Positions 1-10,181 of a stretch of 64,000 nt of DNA are shown here, in pieces. A model generated the notes under the pieces. That model was not told the DNA's origin and did not search any database. It saw only the letters and a program-made list of their open reading frames with translations. Position 1 is the stretch's first letter. Each line of letters starts with the position of its first letter. The stretch spans positions 1 through 64,000 of the forward strand of contig CAZFLA010000006.1 of the NCBI GenBank assembly GCA_964519405.1, in the 5' to 3' direction. This DNA comes from G963677485 sp964519405. Lineage in GTDB: Bacteria; Armatimonadota; HRBIN16. The position numbers were made by a program, and so were the translations under genes.

Positions 1-3000
1 TGTTATCAACCATGAAACCCGATCCAAGACTGTATGGCCCTGATGTTCCATTGGCTAAAACCTCAACGATGTTCTGACGCAGACTGTCGTAGCTGCCGAA
101 TATGTTGAAAGCATTAGCACCGGTTTCGTAATGTGCCATCACGCCGGTTAGGCTTCGGTTATAGTTGCTTAGGTGCCGGCCTTCATCGGAAGCACTCGTT
201 GAAAAATCGCCATACATCAAGAATGACTGGCGTTTCTCTAGGCGAGCATATGTTTTCGCTGACGTTTGACCATCAAATCCCTTGATGGAGGAGTCGCCGT
301 ATACAGGGTAGAACTCGTCGGGTTGGATATCCCTAAATAGCTGCGCATACTTGTCTTTATTAGTTTGGTAAGCCAAAGTCAACAAGGTGTCGTCGTTGAC
401 CCGGCCCTTCATAAACACAGACGCTTGGCCGTGACTTAGTAATGTCGATTTGTTCTGAGCAACACCAACATCCACCACACCAGCCGCAAGCATCGGACGC
501 AAGTTCGGCACAAACTCGAGCTTCATTTCACTAGACATCAACCCACTGGAAACCCTAAGGTTGGTGACACAGGCCTCATGCGGAGGCATCAGCTCAAACT
601 TGGCTTCACCACCATCCAAGAACACCTGAACGCCCTGCTCAAGTGGGTTCAAATCCGACACATTCCATTCTGCACTATCATTTTCCAGCGTGATGGGCGT
701 TCGGGTTTGCACAAGAATGCCGTTAGAATCGACTAGCTTCACCGTAACTGGCACTGGCACTTTCGTGTCTGCCACGTGCTTGCCTTCGGGTACGATGATT
801 TGTATTTTACTCAGCGCACCCGAAGTAGTGACGTTAATTTTGGCTTCACCACGATCATTGCCGAGTTGGTCGCGTTGAGTTACCGTGACGATGTTGTTGC
901 CGGGCTTAAATTCAACACCGATGAACTCCCAAACCTCTATGTTCTTTATGAAATAGGTGTGTTTGGCACCAACCTGATCTTCAGATACAGCTTTCCCATT
1001 TACTTTTAATATAAAGGTGTTGCCGATGCGCCCCTTCACAACAACATTCCATATTGGCATCGGCAATACATCACCTGTGTTAAGGTCTACAAATCCAAGA
1101 TCGTTGGTGAATGTAGGTATTCTTTCTGACATCGGTGTGGTCTGTGCTGGGCGAACCGGTGCTGTTGGCAAGGAGCTGCTGCCTTGCGCAGCTGAGCTGC
1201 CTGGCTGCGGCAGATTATTAACAATAGACTCGTTGCTGCCGGATGTATATCCGCTGGCTATTGTTGACCGTGTTTCACTGATGTCTACCGGGTTAGGTGT
1301 CACAGGCAAAGTAGTAGCTAATGCAAGTGTGGTTTCACCCTGAACCTTCGTCAAAGCCTTCNNNNNNNNNNATTTTTTCATCCGTGTTTCGAATTGCGAA
1401 GTTAACCTTGCGCATTTCGCCTAGACGGATCTCAACAAACGAACTGCCCGGATCGCCCACACTTTCGTGACCTGCCTGCAAAAGCACCGTGTTCTCTGGC
1501 AGTGATTCCTTGTCTACCTTAAGCACATGGGTTCCAGCAGTCAGTGCATACAGACTGTATTTACCTTCACCATCGGTAATCACAAAAGAGCCATCGTCTA
1601 GGTAGATGCGCACTCCAGGCATCCCTTGCTCTGTTTTGTCGACGATGCCGTTGCTGTTATCGTCAATAAACACCCTGCCGATCACCACACCTTGCGTGGT
1701 GAATACGCCCATCCGCAGCCGAACTTCGGCCACACCGATATTTGATGTTATCGGCCCATAGCTTGATTTGGCGTCCGCCTTTGCCGTGTTTTTCAGCACA
1801 CTTTCGCGTGTGCCAGCCTTTACACCTACTCGATATGTAACAACCAGCGAGCTGCCCGGGGTCATCTCAGCAACGGAGAAAGCCATGTTTGATTCATTGG
1901 TGACAACAGGATCGTCAGCCTTGATTTTGTTGACATAAGTCGATTTAGGGATATAGACCTCACCTTTAGGCAGTGTATCCTTTACCACGATGTCGGTTAA
2001 TGTGGTTCCGGTTTCGTTTTTCAAACGCAGGGTGTAATCTATCGTCTCGCCGGCTTCAACGGTCTCTTTCGACGAGTTCTTCTCCAGAATAAAGCCACTA
2101 CCCGCATTAAAATCTAGCGGGATATCCAACGCTATCGCTAATGATGCAGCGGTTGTTGTAAACTGGCCGCCATACGAAGCCACTGGGTCAACCGATCGGC
2201 CGGCCGGCAAAGAAGAGACAGGCAGTGTTGACGGGAACACATAGTTGCCAACAGGCGTCACGATGATTTTATATGTACCAGCAACCACATAAGGAAAGCG
2301 GAACACACCATCACTACCTGTGGTTACGGGGTTATCCACCGGAGTAACCCCATCCATTGCAAACACCTTGGCAAGACCTCCGGCATCACCGCCGTTGCTT
2401 GCCCCGTTCACATCAACCAATGACACTTGGGCGTTAGCTACTGGAGCGTTGGTGCGGCTGTCAAACACCACACAGTATGGGTCAACCGTCACGAAATCCG
2501 TAACAGTTTGCCCATACTGATCGGTAAAAGTTGCCGTCAGTTTATCGTTCGGAACGGTCTCGATGATGCCGTTACCAGGCACAGATGATGAGTTTGATGC
2601 ATCTGCTGTAACAAGAAGCTGGTCAATACGAAAGATACCCGTGTTGGGGCCTGTTTCGGTAGCCGTTACAGTCTCGGTATCACCAGTCAATGTAGATTTT
2701 ATGGTGATATGAATTGTTTCAGCAACACTGGCGTCTAGGTTGCACTCTGCAGCCACAACCTCCAGGAACAGGTGATTACCTATTGCCTCAAGTTCGGTCG
2801 GCCGAACGTAACCACTGTCCCAAAAGAATGATATCTGTGGAGCCTTTTTATCTACGGCGACAACCACCGCATTTGAAGTTGCATACAGACTGCCTGATGT
2901 AGCAGGGTCGACACAGCTTAACTGAGCTGTGTTTTTGATATTTGTGTTGATGTTTTGGTTCAGCTTAACGCGCAGCACAAACTCGAACCGTTCGCCAGCA

Positions 3001-3923
3001 TTAAGGTGCTTAAGGCCATAAGCAACTCGATCTACAGCAGAGATGTCCGCTGGAACGCTGCTGTAATACGAACCCTGTGGGTCGCCTAATTTGTGATACA
3101 GCACACTTCCGCTGCCATTACCATGCGCCTCAGAAAAAGTAGTGTTAGCGGGGATGTCATCCACACACATCACATACTTTTCGTCATGGCCGTTTACTTG
3201 GATGGTAGTAGGCAAAGCATCAACGGCTCCAGTATTTGCGCCTTGTATGGAAAAGTCAACGGTCTCGCCTGCAATAGCAGTTGACTGCAAAGCGGCTTTT
3301 GTCAACACTAGTTCAACGGAACTGCCAATTCGCAATGTATCCCGATTAATGGCAGACACAGCACTTAAAACTGTCGTCGCTTGCAGTTGAATGAAGCACT
3401 TATCGCCGTATGGAATACCTGCGGGGATAATACTAGCGAAAACAAGCTGAATCTTTTCACCTGGATCCAGCTCAACTGAACCTCCGTTAGCAATGTAGGG
3501 TTCACCATTGTTAACCACGCCGTCTCCGTTGGTGTCTACGTATAACCGCAGATTCGATGGAATGAAAGTCGACCCATCTATTGGCTGGTATGTTAACTTA
3601 TAGGTTGACCTTATGTTACCTGTATTTTGAAGTGTATGCGCGGTATATACAGTGTCACCAGGTATACACGCCACAGTGTTATCGGCAGTCAACAACAGCG
3701 ACTCAAGCGGCTGCACTATCACCCGCACAATGTTTGTTTGGAGGGTATATTTTTCACCAGTGCTGGGGTCAGTGTAGTGGTTGGTCGCTTGGTTTTCAAT
3801 GACTGTGCCAGCCATAGGAGCAGCAGCATATGCTAATGCGGCACACCATACTAAACATAGTATGGTGAGGCTGATTAACACACGGCGGATATGTTCTATG
3901 CTCTGTGTATAGCTGCTCATCAT
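1..3923 (-). CDS. Large DUF11/SdrD-B-like outer-membrane protein, C-terminus beyond the window
   Basis: Secreted surface protein, interrupted by the N run at 1362-1371. The start at 3923 (ATG ATG) is chosen because a GAAGG lies just upstream and a signal peptide follows (hydrophobic stretch ending AALAYAAAP). Order seen: an N-terminal domain with a GNQAS-like motif (IENQATNHYTD) shared with the next upstream gene, DUF11-type beta-sandwich repeats, a Cna-B-like segment, another DUF11 repeat (ETIDYTLRLKNETG), and an SdrD B-like segment (RVFIDDNSNGIVDKTEQGMP). Beyond the gap, the minus frame from 1361 to 1 stays open. It gives a Ser/Pro/Gln-rich linker, an Ig-like segment, and alternating hydrophobic beta-barrel-like sequence (FYPVYGDSS, FLMYGDFSTSAS). 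I infer a surface-displayed adhesin or structural protein anchored by a C-terminal barrel. The joined reading across the gap is inferred: 10 N does not keep frame. Confidence 0.75.
1362..1371. other. Assembly gap (10 N)
   Basis: Run of ten N inside the large surface-protein gene. The frame on the left side continues the same kind of protein only if the true gap length differs from ten, so the run is a placeholder. Confidence 0.95.
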
Positions 3924-4029
3924 ATGGCCTTCTGTTATCTGCTCCTGCCCGCACATGCTGTTATTCGCACGCAAACAACATGTGCGGGCAGGAGCAATGC
4001 TGCTAACAGTATTGCTCCTGCTGTCAACC

Positions 4030-6684
4030 TTAATTGTTGATCTTAACTTCGAAGTAGATTACAGCGGTCTGTCCAGGTGCCAACGACTGTATCGTGGCGC
4101 TGATCGTTCCAACTGAACCTGCAGATGGTACCGTAATTGCGGAATAGGTAGATCCGCCGTCGAATGTGATGGCACCCACTCCAGTAGCGCTTACCGTTCC
4201 GTCGCCAGCAAAGTATGTTGTGTATGCTGGTGTGGAGTCGGAGATGACGATATTGGTGTTTGTTGTGGTTCCAGTATTGGTGACTGTGAGGCGATAGCGC
4301 ACACATGAGCCAGGTACTGCACCAGTAGTGATGTTGGTTTGCTGATATGCACCTTCAGGAACACCATTTCCATCGGCATCCAAAGCCTGCTCTTTAATGA
4401 CGCGGACGTCACCAGCGATTACTGTCGATGTATCTTTTACAATCGCAGGTGCAGGAGCCACTGTGCTGTATGTTCCCTGTGAAGTTGTGGCGGTCAATGT
4501 GCAGACATCAACGATACCTGCAGATGCGCCGGATGGAGCATAGACCTTCACGAAGATAGTAGCGGATTCACCAGCGTCGAGTCCTGCTGTGGTGCTTGCA
4601 CCATTGAGGCCGCCTACGAGTGAATCTAAGCCATTGATAATGGAGTCGCCGGCATCTAATACGCCGTTGTTGTTCTTATCCCAGTAGATGGCTGAACTAA
4701 AGCCATTTTGGGTATTGGATGTGGTTAATGCAACTAGGCTGCTCAGTCCATCTCCCTCATATACGTTTCCGTTATTGGTGATGGTATGGGTGTAAACAAC
4801 AGAACCACCAGGGAAGATCTGGCCGCTGTTGTTCGGCACTATTGAGATACTGCGCATCATATCGATGGTGACAGCATCGTGTTTGATATCAAACGCACCG
4901 GTTGTTGGTGACATCACACGATAGTAGATGTGATATGTGCCAGCAGGTGCGTTGGTTGGTGTGTAGATATCGGAATGGACGTGAACACTTCCACCAGGAG
5001 CAACCATGCCCGTTTCGGTGATGATTGTCTCGGTCTCATTCTCATTCAGAACGCTCCAACCGGTTGGCAGAACGATCGTTGCGAATGTGGGGTCAGTGCT
5101 CGCCTGGATGACATACGAATCAGGTACAGAGCTCGTGTTGTTGACATACAAGTCCATATCAACATGATATGCCGGAGGAACGGACTTGATGGTCACAGGT
5201 GAACCTTCTGGGCCTGTACCTAAACCATCAGCAGCAGTGGCACCATTGGCGATTGATCTGTTGTTGGTTAAGTCAACAGTACTGCGTGTAATGACATTGA
5301 CAGTATCGGTCGTTGTAGCATACTTTGTATTATCTACAGTTGATGTGGCTGTCTTGTTAACAGAGTAACCCTTATTGCCCCATGCATCAGCAGGCAGTTT
5401 GACCTTGACAACCACATTATAGGAAGCACCAGGATCTAGAGGACCTGTATCTGGTGTGCTGTTTCCATTGGTATCAAGCAATGGAGTGACGCCATCACTG
5501 CGATACAGAACGATTGTGGAACCAAGTGGGAAGACGTTGTTTGACAGAGTAATATCAAATGTGTCAATACCATTGCCGTTGTTTGTGACAACGTTGGTAA
5601 ACGTCACAGTGCTGCCTTGAGGGGCACTGGGCAGTGTCTGTCCCGCGATAGCCACAGCAACCGTCGGGTCAACGTAGAAGTCGGTAGTATTGGTGTTGCC
5701 AGCTATGGTTGCGCCAGTTCCATCGTTGTATGAATAATTCGCTGTATTGTAGATATCACCCGACATTGCATTGGTGTCGATTGAAACCTGGAAGCTGATA
5801 GACCCCGAAGTGGTCTTTGCTAAAGTAGATATCTTAGCTGTGATCGTTCGGGTGCTTGACGAGTAGCTATAATCGATACCTGCTGGGTCTCCACCCACGG
5901 CGTCCGTCACCGAAGCGCCACTCCATTTTGCGCTGCCTGGGATATAGGTCATGCCAGCAGGAATAACATCAGTAATGATGAAATTGGTGGCATCCTGGTT
6001 ACCAGGGTTGGAGTAAGTTAACGTAAATGTCACCGGTGATGTGCCAGTATAACCATGATAAATGTCTATAGCTTTGTTGATGACAATCACGGCGTTGTTG
6101 GTCACAGTCACGTTATCGGTGTTTGTTGCAGTCTTCGTGCCGTCAAAACCGCTAGTAGCCGTTACTGTTAAAACAGCAGTTCCACTAACGACGTTAGGCA
6201 GTGTGCCCACGATGACGAACTTGAAGTTGCCGCCTGCAGGCACGGCACCTGTTGATGTAATGGCTGCAGCACCTGGATCAGCGATACCATCTCCATTGGC
6301 GTCTGGATAAATCGTAACGCCAGTTAGATCAAAACTGTCGCCTCCAGACTGAAGCACGGAAAGATCGAAGGTGTCGGTGCCATTTCCTGTGTTGTTAAGA
6401 GTATGCGGAAAACTTACTAAACCAGATGGAGGTGCATACTTCACATTGTCAGATGTCAATGTGAGGCTTGCAACCTGCTGTACGATGGTGTAAACAGCGT
6501 TGGACGTGACATTGTGCACCGTACCACTGGCATCTGTATAGGTTGCAGATGCTTGGTTGCCGATGGACGTGCCAGCTTCTGGGACCGCTGCCATCACCGG
6601 AGCCTGAGTATACAGGCCCAGAGCTAACGCAACGAAGCCGAGCTTCATTACATTAACACCAAGTCGGAGCAATGAGTTTTTCAT
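4030..6684 (-). CDS. Secreted DUF11-repeat protein
   Basis: Protein of 884 residues with a signal peptide (positively charged start, hydrophobic core, cleavage near APVMAAVPEAG). The body is a chain of DUF11/CARDB-like beta-sandwich repeats: NNGNGIDTFDI, NPGNQDATNFIITDVIPAGM and NTGTTTNTNIVISDSTP recur about every 100-150 residues. Several repeats carry DxNxDGxxD calcium-type loops (DANGDGIADPG, DKNNNGVLDAGD). No enzymatic motif and no barrel were seen. It lies about 100 bp upstream of the large outer-membrane protein on the same strand and shares its N-terminal domain, so the two are probably co-expressed paralogues forming a surface layer or appendage. That role is inference. Thr, Ser, Asn and Gly are strongly over-represented, as in other extracellular repeat proteins. 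Confidence 0.75.
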   Translation of the reverse strand: MKNSLLRLGVNVMKLGFVALALGLYTQAPVMAAVPEAGTSIGNQASATYTDASGTVHNVTSNAVYTIVQQVASLTLTSDNVKYAPPSGLVSFPHTLNNTGNGTDTFDLSVLQSGGDSFDLTGVTIYPDANGDGIADPGAAAITSTGAVPAGGNFKFVIVGTLPNVVSGTAVLTVTATSGFDGTKTATNTDNVTVTNNAVIVINKAIDIYHGYTGTSPVTFTLTYSNPGNQDATNFIITDVIPAGMTYIPGSAKWSGASVTDAVGGDPAGIDYSYSSSTRTITAKISTLAKTTSGSISFQVSIDTNAMSGDIYNTANYSYNDGTGATIAGNTNTTDFYVDPTVAVAIAGQTLPSAPQGSTVTFTNVVTNNGNGIDTFDITLSNNVFPLGSTIVLYRSDGVTPLLDTNGNSTPDTGPLDPGASYNVVVKVKLPADAWGNKGYSVNKTATSTVDNTKYATTTDTVNVITRSTVDLTNNRSIANGATAADGLGTGPEGSPVTIKSVPPAYHVDMDLYVNNTSSVPDSYVIQASTDPTFATIVLPTGWSVLNENETETIITETGMVAPGGSVHVHSDIYTPTNAPAGTYHIYYRVMSPTTGAFDIKHDAVTIDMMRSISIVPNNSGQIFPGGSVVYTHTITNNGNVYEGDGLSSLVALTTSNTQNGFSSAIYWDKNNNGVLDAGDSIINGLDSLVGGLNGASTTAGLDAGESATIFVKVYAPSGASAGIVDVCTLTATTSQGTYSTVAPAPAIVKDTSTVIAGDVRVIKEQALDADGNGVPEGAYQQTNITTGAVPGSCVRYRLTVTNTGTTTNTNIVISDSTPAYTTYFAGDGTVSATGVGAITFDGGSTYSAITVPSAGSVGTISATIQSLAPGQTAVIYFEVKINN

Positions 6685-6773
6685 CTGTTAGGTCCTATCT
6701 AGTTTGTTATGACTGGTGTAACCATTACAGTTTCTGCATATCCACTTCTGCTATTATGGACATACATCGACGA

Positions 6774-7301
6774 TTACCGTAGTTTTGCCTTGTTGGTTTT
6801 TACCCCTGGCTGGGCAGTAAGCAGTTTTACCCGTGCGATTACGACCAGGTTCTTTCCGTTTTCTTGTTTACCTACCTTCCATTTGATAAATTTGTATGAC
6901 TCCATAGGAAGCTTTATGGTCTTTTCTTTACCGTTCGAATCCTTAATCTGCTTCACTAATGGGATAGTAGAGAAATTTTTACCATCGGTGCTAGCCTCGG
7001 CCTTTGCTGGCTTACAACTGCCCTCAATGTAGACAGAACCTGCAGGAATCGGCAGCACCGGCTCAATAGCCGTAATCGCCTTACCTGTGTGGTTCGTAAG
7101 TGTTAGTTGATATTCGATGGTATCACCGGGTGCAGCACGAGCAGCAGATACCAGTTGCTCCTTCCCGTTTTCGCGGGAAACTTTAAATGCAGCCAAGACG
7201 CTTGATACGCCAGAGCTGTCGGCTGCTTGTGTCACAGCAAAGCCAGTAAGCAGGCAAATCACTGTTAACGCGACGCCAGTTGAAGCGGAGAAGAGTTTCA
7301 T
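6774..7301 (-). CDS. Small secreted DUF11-domain protein
   Basis: Protein of 175 residues with a clear signal peptide (MKLFSASTGVALTVICLLTG, cleavage after VTQAA) and a single DUF11-like domain (GDTIEYQLTLTNHTGKAITA ... PAGSVYIEGS). It is the first gene of a three-gene minus-strand cluster and looks like a one-domain relative of the two larger proteins downstream. A GAGAGGTAGC stretch just before the ATG serves as ribosome binding site. It may be a subunit or cap of the same surface structure, which is inference. It is preceded by a leader of several hundred bases with possible competing hairpins. Confidence 0.7.
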   Translation of the reverse strand: MKLFSASTGVALTVICLLTGFAVTQAADSSGVSSVLAAFKVSRENGKEQLVSAARAAPGDTIEYQLTLTNHTGKAITAIEPVLPIPAGSVYIEGSCKPAKAEASTDGKNFSTIPLVKQIKDSNGKEKTIKLPMESYKFIKWKVGKQENGKNLVVIARVKLLTAQPGVKTNKAKLR

Positions 7302-7952
7302 TACAGCTACCTCTCAATTGAGTACTTTAGGCAGGCTTGTGCTGTCGGATAACATATCAAGCAAACCTGTGAATACTACGCGATATTCGTTAAGGCATTG
7401 AATACCGCTTTGGCTGCAAAAGTATAGTTGCGGCCTAAGATATGACACTACAGGGTGTCGCGATTTTCGCTCTTTCCATCTGAGTGGACTTAGCCTGACA
7501 CCTTACGTAAAAACTGCAATTAGGCAACATCGTCAGGGAGCTTACCTGCAGATAATACTAGCTATCAGGCAACAGACGGCAGCATATCTGCAACTAGTGT
7601 ACCATTTATGACCATGGAAACATGCTTAGCAACAGGAAAATATGCGTCGATTTGCGTAACCGGTGATAAGTTCGTGTATATGTCTGCATCGAAGGCATGT
7701 TAGGAACGTTATGTAATATCAGATCTTGTCTTAGCAACGATTGCAAATACACTTAGCATGGTGTTCAACAGTTTTAATCTACGTTATTGAAACATCAAGG
7801 GGTGTTTGACAACTGTGGTCACAGAATCCGTAAAGATCGTCTCCCTTTGGGGAAAAGCAGCCCGGCAGCTGCGGGCATACAGAGGTCATGCTGCGTCAAG
7901 CAGAAGTCATTGCCTGCTGATCATATCACACCAGGTCAGCTGAGGGAGCATA
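7302..7952. other. Long intergenic region
   Basis: About 650 bases without a convincing gene. Short open frames here (for example 7787-8014, plus) lack a ribosome binding site and contain the terminator stem. Apart from the leader hairpins at 7444-7502 and a small GC hairpin at 7861-7877 (GCCCG/CGGGC), nothing was recognised. Confidence 0.5.
7444..7502 (-). promoter_or_regulatory. Possible leader with mutually exclusive hairpins
   Basis: In the leader of the DUF11 cluster, read on the minus strand, GGTGTC (7502-7497) can pair with GACACC (7459-7454). The same GACAC can instead pair with GTGTC at 7448-7444. Two alternative helices sharing one arm are typical of regulatory leaders. No known riboswitch consensus was recognised and no U-tract follows. 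Weak evidence. Confidence 0.25.
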
Positions 7953-8001
7953 CAAAAAAGCAGCACCAAACGGACCAAACAACGGTCAATTTGGTGCTGC
8001 T
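7953..8001 (-). terminator. Rho-independent terminator after the sugar isomerase/dehydrogenase genes
   Basis: Perfect 12-bp stem, AGCAGCACCAAA (7959-7970) with TTTGGTGCTGCT (7990-8001), plus an inner GACC/GGTC helix. On the minus strand it is followed by six T. It lies about 120 bases after the stop of the gene at 8120. Confidence 0.85.
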
Positions 8002-8119
8002 GTCACAACGATAACTCACACGGCGCCGTTCACACGTCCGCGGTGGAGAGTTACCAACCACATGATCGTCACGCCATATATCATACGGCTGCAGCGGTCA
8101 TTATTGCGGCAAAAGGTCG

Positions 8120-8896
8120 TTAGAACTGGCGCAGGAACTCAATGGCGCGTTTGACATCGCCAATAGGATCTTCGCCGGCTTCACGCTCAATGGTGAAAGC
8201 GCCTTCATAACCATGGGCACGCAGTGCGGCTATGTAGCCTGGCCACGGCACATCACCTTCGCCTAATGGTGCTTCACGCCACTTACCAGGATCCACAAAT
8301 CCGTCTTTGGCATGGGTGTGCACGATGTATGGCATCAGTGCATCAACAGCTTCAAACAGGTTGAAGCCTGCCATAGTCAGGTTTGCGGGGTCTAGGTTGA
8401 CCCTCACGGCCTTGGTCGTTAAGGTGTCCAAGAAGGAGCGAAGAACAGGGCCGCTTTCGGGGCCTGTTTCTGTGGCGAATACCACACCTTTTTCCTCAGC
8501 ATATGCGCCGATCTGGTTGAGTGCATCAGCCATCACTGCCCAGGTCTCGTTAGGCTCAGAGGGCACAGTACCGATGTGGGTGGTGATAATGCCTACACCC
8601 AAGTCACAAGCCAGGTCGATCTGGTCTCGCATCATAGGGATGAGCTTCGCGTTGCGCTCTGCATCTACAAAGCCCAGACCAAAGTCCGCACAGAGCGCAG
8701 AGATGCGCAGACCCAAGTCGGCAACGAATTTCTTAAATTCGGCTCGTGCGGCTGCATCGCAGTTTTCCGGCAGAAGATCACCTGATGTGGTGTAAACCTG
8801 AAAACTCTGCAGTCCAAGCTCCTTCACCATGCGGATGCCGTCTCGTAAAGGCAGTTTAAGGTTGTCAGCGAAAACACCAATCTGCAGTTTACTCAA
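8120..8896 (-). CDS. Sugar phosphate isomerase/epimerase (xylose isomerase-like TIM barrel)
   Basis: Protein of 258 residues of the AP-endonuclease-2/xylose-isomerase-like TIM-barrel family. It opens with an IGVFADNLK strand and has the usual late-barrel ligand segments VFATETG, VNLDPANLTM, IVHTHAKDG and a terminal FTIERE, which supply Glu/Asp/His metal ligands. Family members isomerise or epimerise sugars or inositols, and the exact substrate cannot be told. It sits 32 bases downstream of a Gfo/Idh/MocA dehydrogenase on the same strand. That pairing is common in inositol and rare-sugar catabolism, so the two probably act in one pathway. A strong terminator follows. Confidence 0.85.
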   Translation of the reverse strand: MSKLQIGVFADNLKLPLRDGIRMVKELGLQSFQVYTTSGDLLPENCDAAARAEFKKFVADLGLRISALCADFGLGFVDAERNAKLIPMMRDQIDLACDLGVGIITTHIGTVPSEPNETWAVMADALNQIGAYAEEKGVVFATETGPESGPVLRSFLDTLTTKAVRVNLDPANLTMAGFNLFEAVDALMPYIVHTHAKDGFVDPGKWREAPLGEGDVPWPGYIAALRAHGYEGAFTIEREAGEDPIGDVKRAIEFLRQF

Positions 8897-8928
8897 TGTA
8901 TATACTCCTGTTGCTTATTTTTCAGTAG

Positions 8929-9990
8929 TTACTTAATGGCGACAGGCTGCCCGGTTTTGGCGCTTTCATATAAAGCATCCAATAACTCCATAACAACCAA
9001 TCCTTCATCACCAGTCGCAGGATGTGGGGTATCGTTGAGGATGGCATCAATGTAGCACCACATAGCACCATGTGAACCAGGTACTGGAGGGTGCAGCGCC
9101 ATATCGAACTGGCAGCCCTCGCGCTCAACATACATTTCGGCTTCAAACTGGTAATCTTCGTGGCAGTTTCGCTGCACCAAGCCGCCCTTTGTTCCCATCA
9201 GGCGGGTTTCCATCAACTCATTTTCCTTGATGTTAGATGCCCAGCTAGCTTCTACTTCGATGGTGGCTCCGTTCTCAAACTTGATGAGACCAACAGCCAG
9301 GTCTTCGACAGAATATCGCTTGCCTTCGCGAGCTGCCCACTCTTTAGCGAGATGATCATATGTGCTCGCTAATACCCACTTCGGTTTTGGATAGCCCATC
9401 AGCCACAAAGCGAGGTCTAGTCGGTGCACGCCAAGGTCAATCAATGGGCCGCCGCCTGCCTGCTCTTTATCCATGAACCATCCGCCAAATCCTGGCAGAC
9501 CCATGCCGGGTACACCGCGTCGGCGATGCCAAATCGTGCGGGCAAAGTAGATGTCGCCCAAAATTCCCGATTCAACCTGAGCTTTCAACGCCTGGCTCTG
9601 CTCGGAGAAGCGATAGCTGAAGTCAATCATCAACCGCTTGCCTGCTTTTTTCGCGGCAGCGATCATCTCTTTGGCCTCTTTGGAGTTCATAGCCATTGGC
9701 TTTTCGCAGAGCACATGGCATCCCGCGGCGAAACCATCAACGGTCATTGTTTTGTGCAGTACGTTAGGCACAGCCACGCTCAAGACATCGAGTTTCTCTT
9801 TAGCGAGCATCTCTTTATAGTCGGTATAAAGATGTTCTGGCGCCACATCGAACTGCTTACCCTTGGCTTTCAGTTTTGCTTCATCGATGTCACAAAGTGC
9901 CACAACACTAGCATGTGGGTGCGATTTATACCCTATTACATGGTTTGAGCCCATGCCGAGGCCTATTACGCCTGCGCGAAGCTTCTTCAT
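8929..9990 (-). CDS. Gfo/Idh/MocA family NAD(P)-dependent oxidoreductase
   Basis: Protein of 353 residues. The N-terminal Rossmann fold has GLGMG at residues 10-14, and the family signature CEKPMAM around residues 95-101 contains the EKP motif that positions substrate and cofactor. The C-terminal alpha/beta domain contains DLGVHRLDLALWLMG. Such enzymes oxidise or reduce sugars and cyclitols with NAD(P). It lies directly upstream of a sugar isomerase on the same strand, suggesting a two-gene catabolic operon. The start ATG at 9990 is preceded by AAGGAGAAC, a good ribosome binding site. Substrate unknown. Confidence 0.9.
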   Translation of the reverse strand: MKKLRAGVIGLGMGSNHVIGYKSHPHASVVALCDIDEAKLKAKGKQFDVAPEHLYTDYKEMLAKEKLDVLSVAVPNVLHKTMTVDGFAAGCHVLCEKPMAMNSKEAKEMIAAAKKAGKRLMIDFSYRFSEQSQALKAQVESGILGDIYFARTIWHRRRGVPGMGLPGFGGWFMDKEQAGGGPLIDLGVHRLDLALWLMGYPKPKWVLASTYDHLAKEWAAREGKRYSVEDLAVGLIKFENGATIEVEASWASNIKENELMETRLMGTKGGLVQRNCHEDYQFEAEMYVEREGCQFDMALHPPVPGSHGAMWCYIDAILNDTPHPATGDEGLVVMELLDALYESAKTGQPVAIK

Positions 9991-10181
9991 TATGAGTTCT
10001 CCTTATGCCGCAAAAATGCGCTTTCGGTTCATATTATATCTATGGATTGTCAATTTCAATGGCCGCTGACAACACCATATCTCATTTGTTATCAGCAGCC
10101 CGCATGTGGTTTCCCATATTACGCTAGGGTGCTGTGCCCCGGGCATCGTGTGCCTCTGGAACTCACACTCTTCACTGCATA

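Noticed and set aside
7787..8014. 75-residue plus-strand open frame
   Set aside because: No ribosome binding site, overlaps the terminator stem on the opposite strand, no recognisable sequence.
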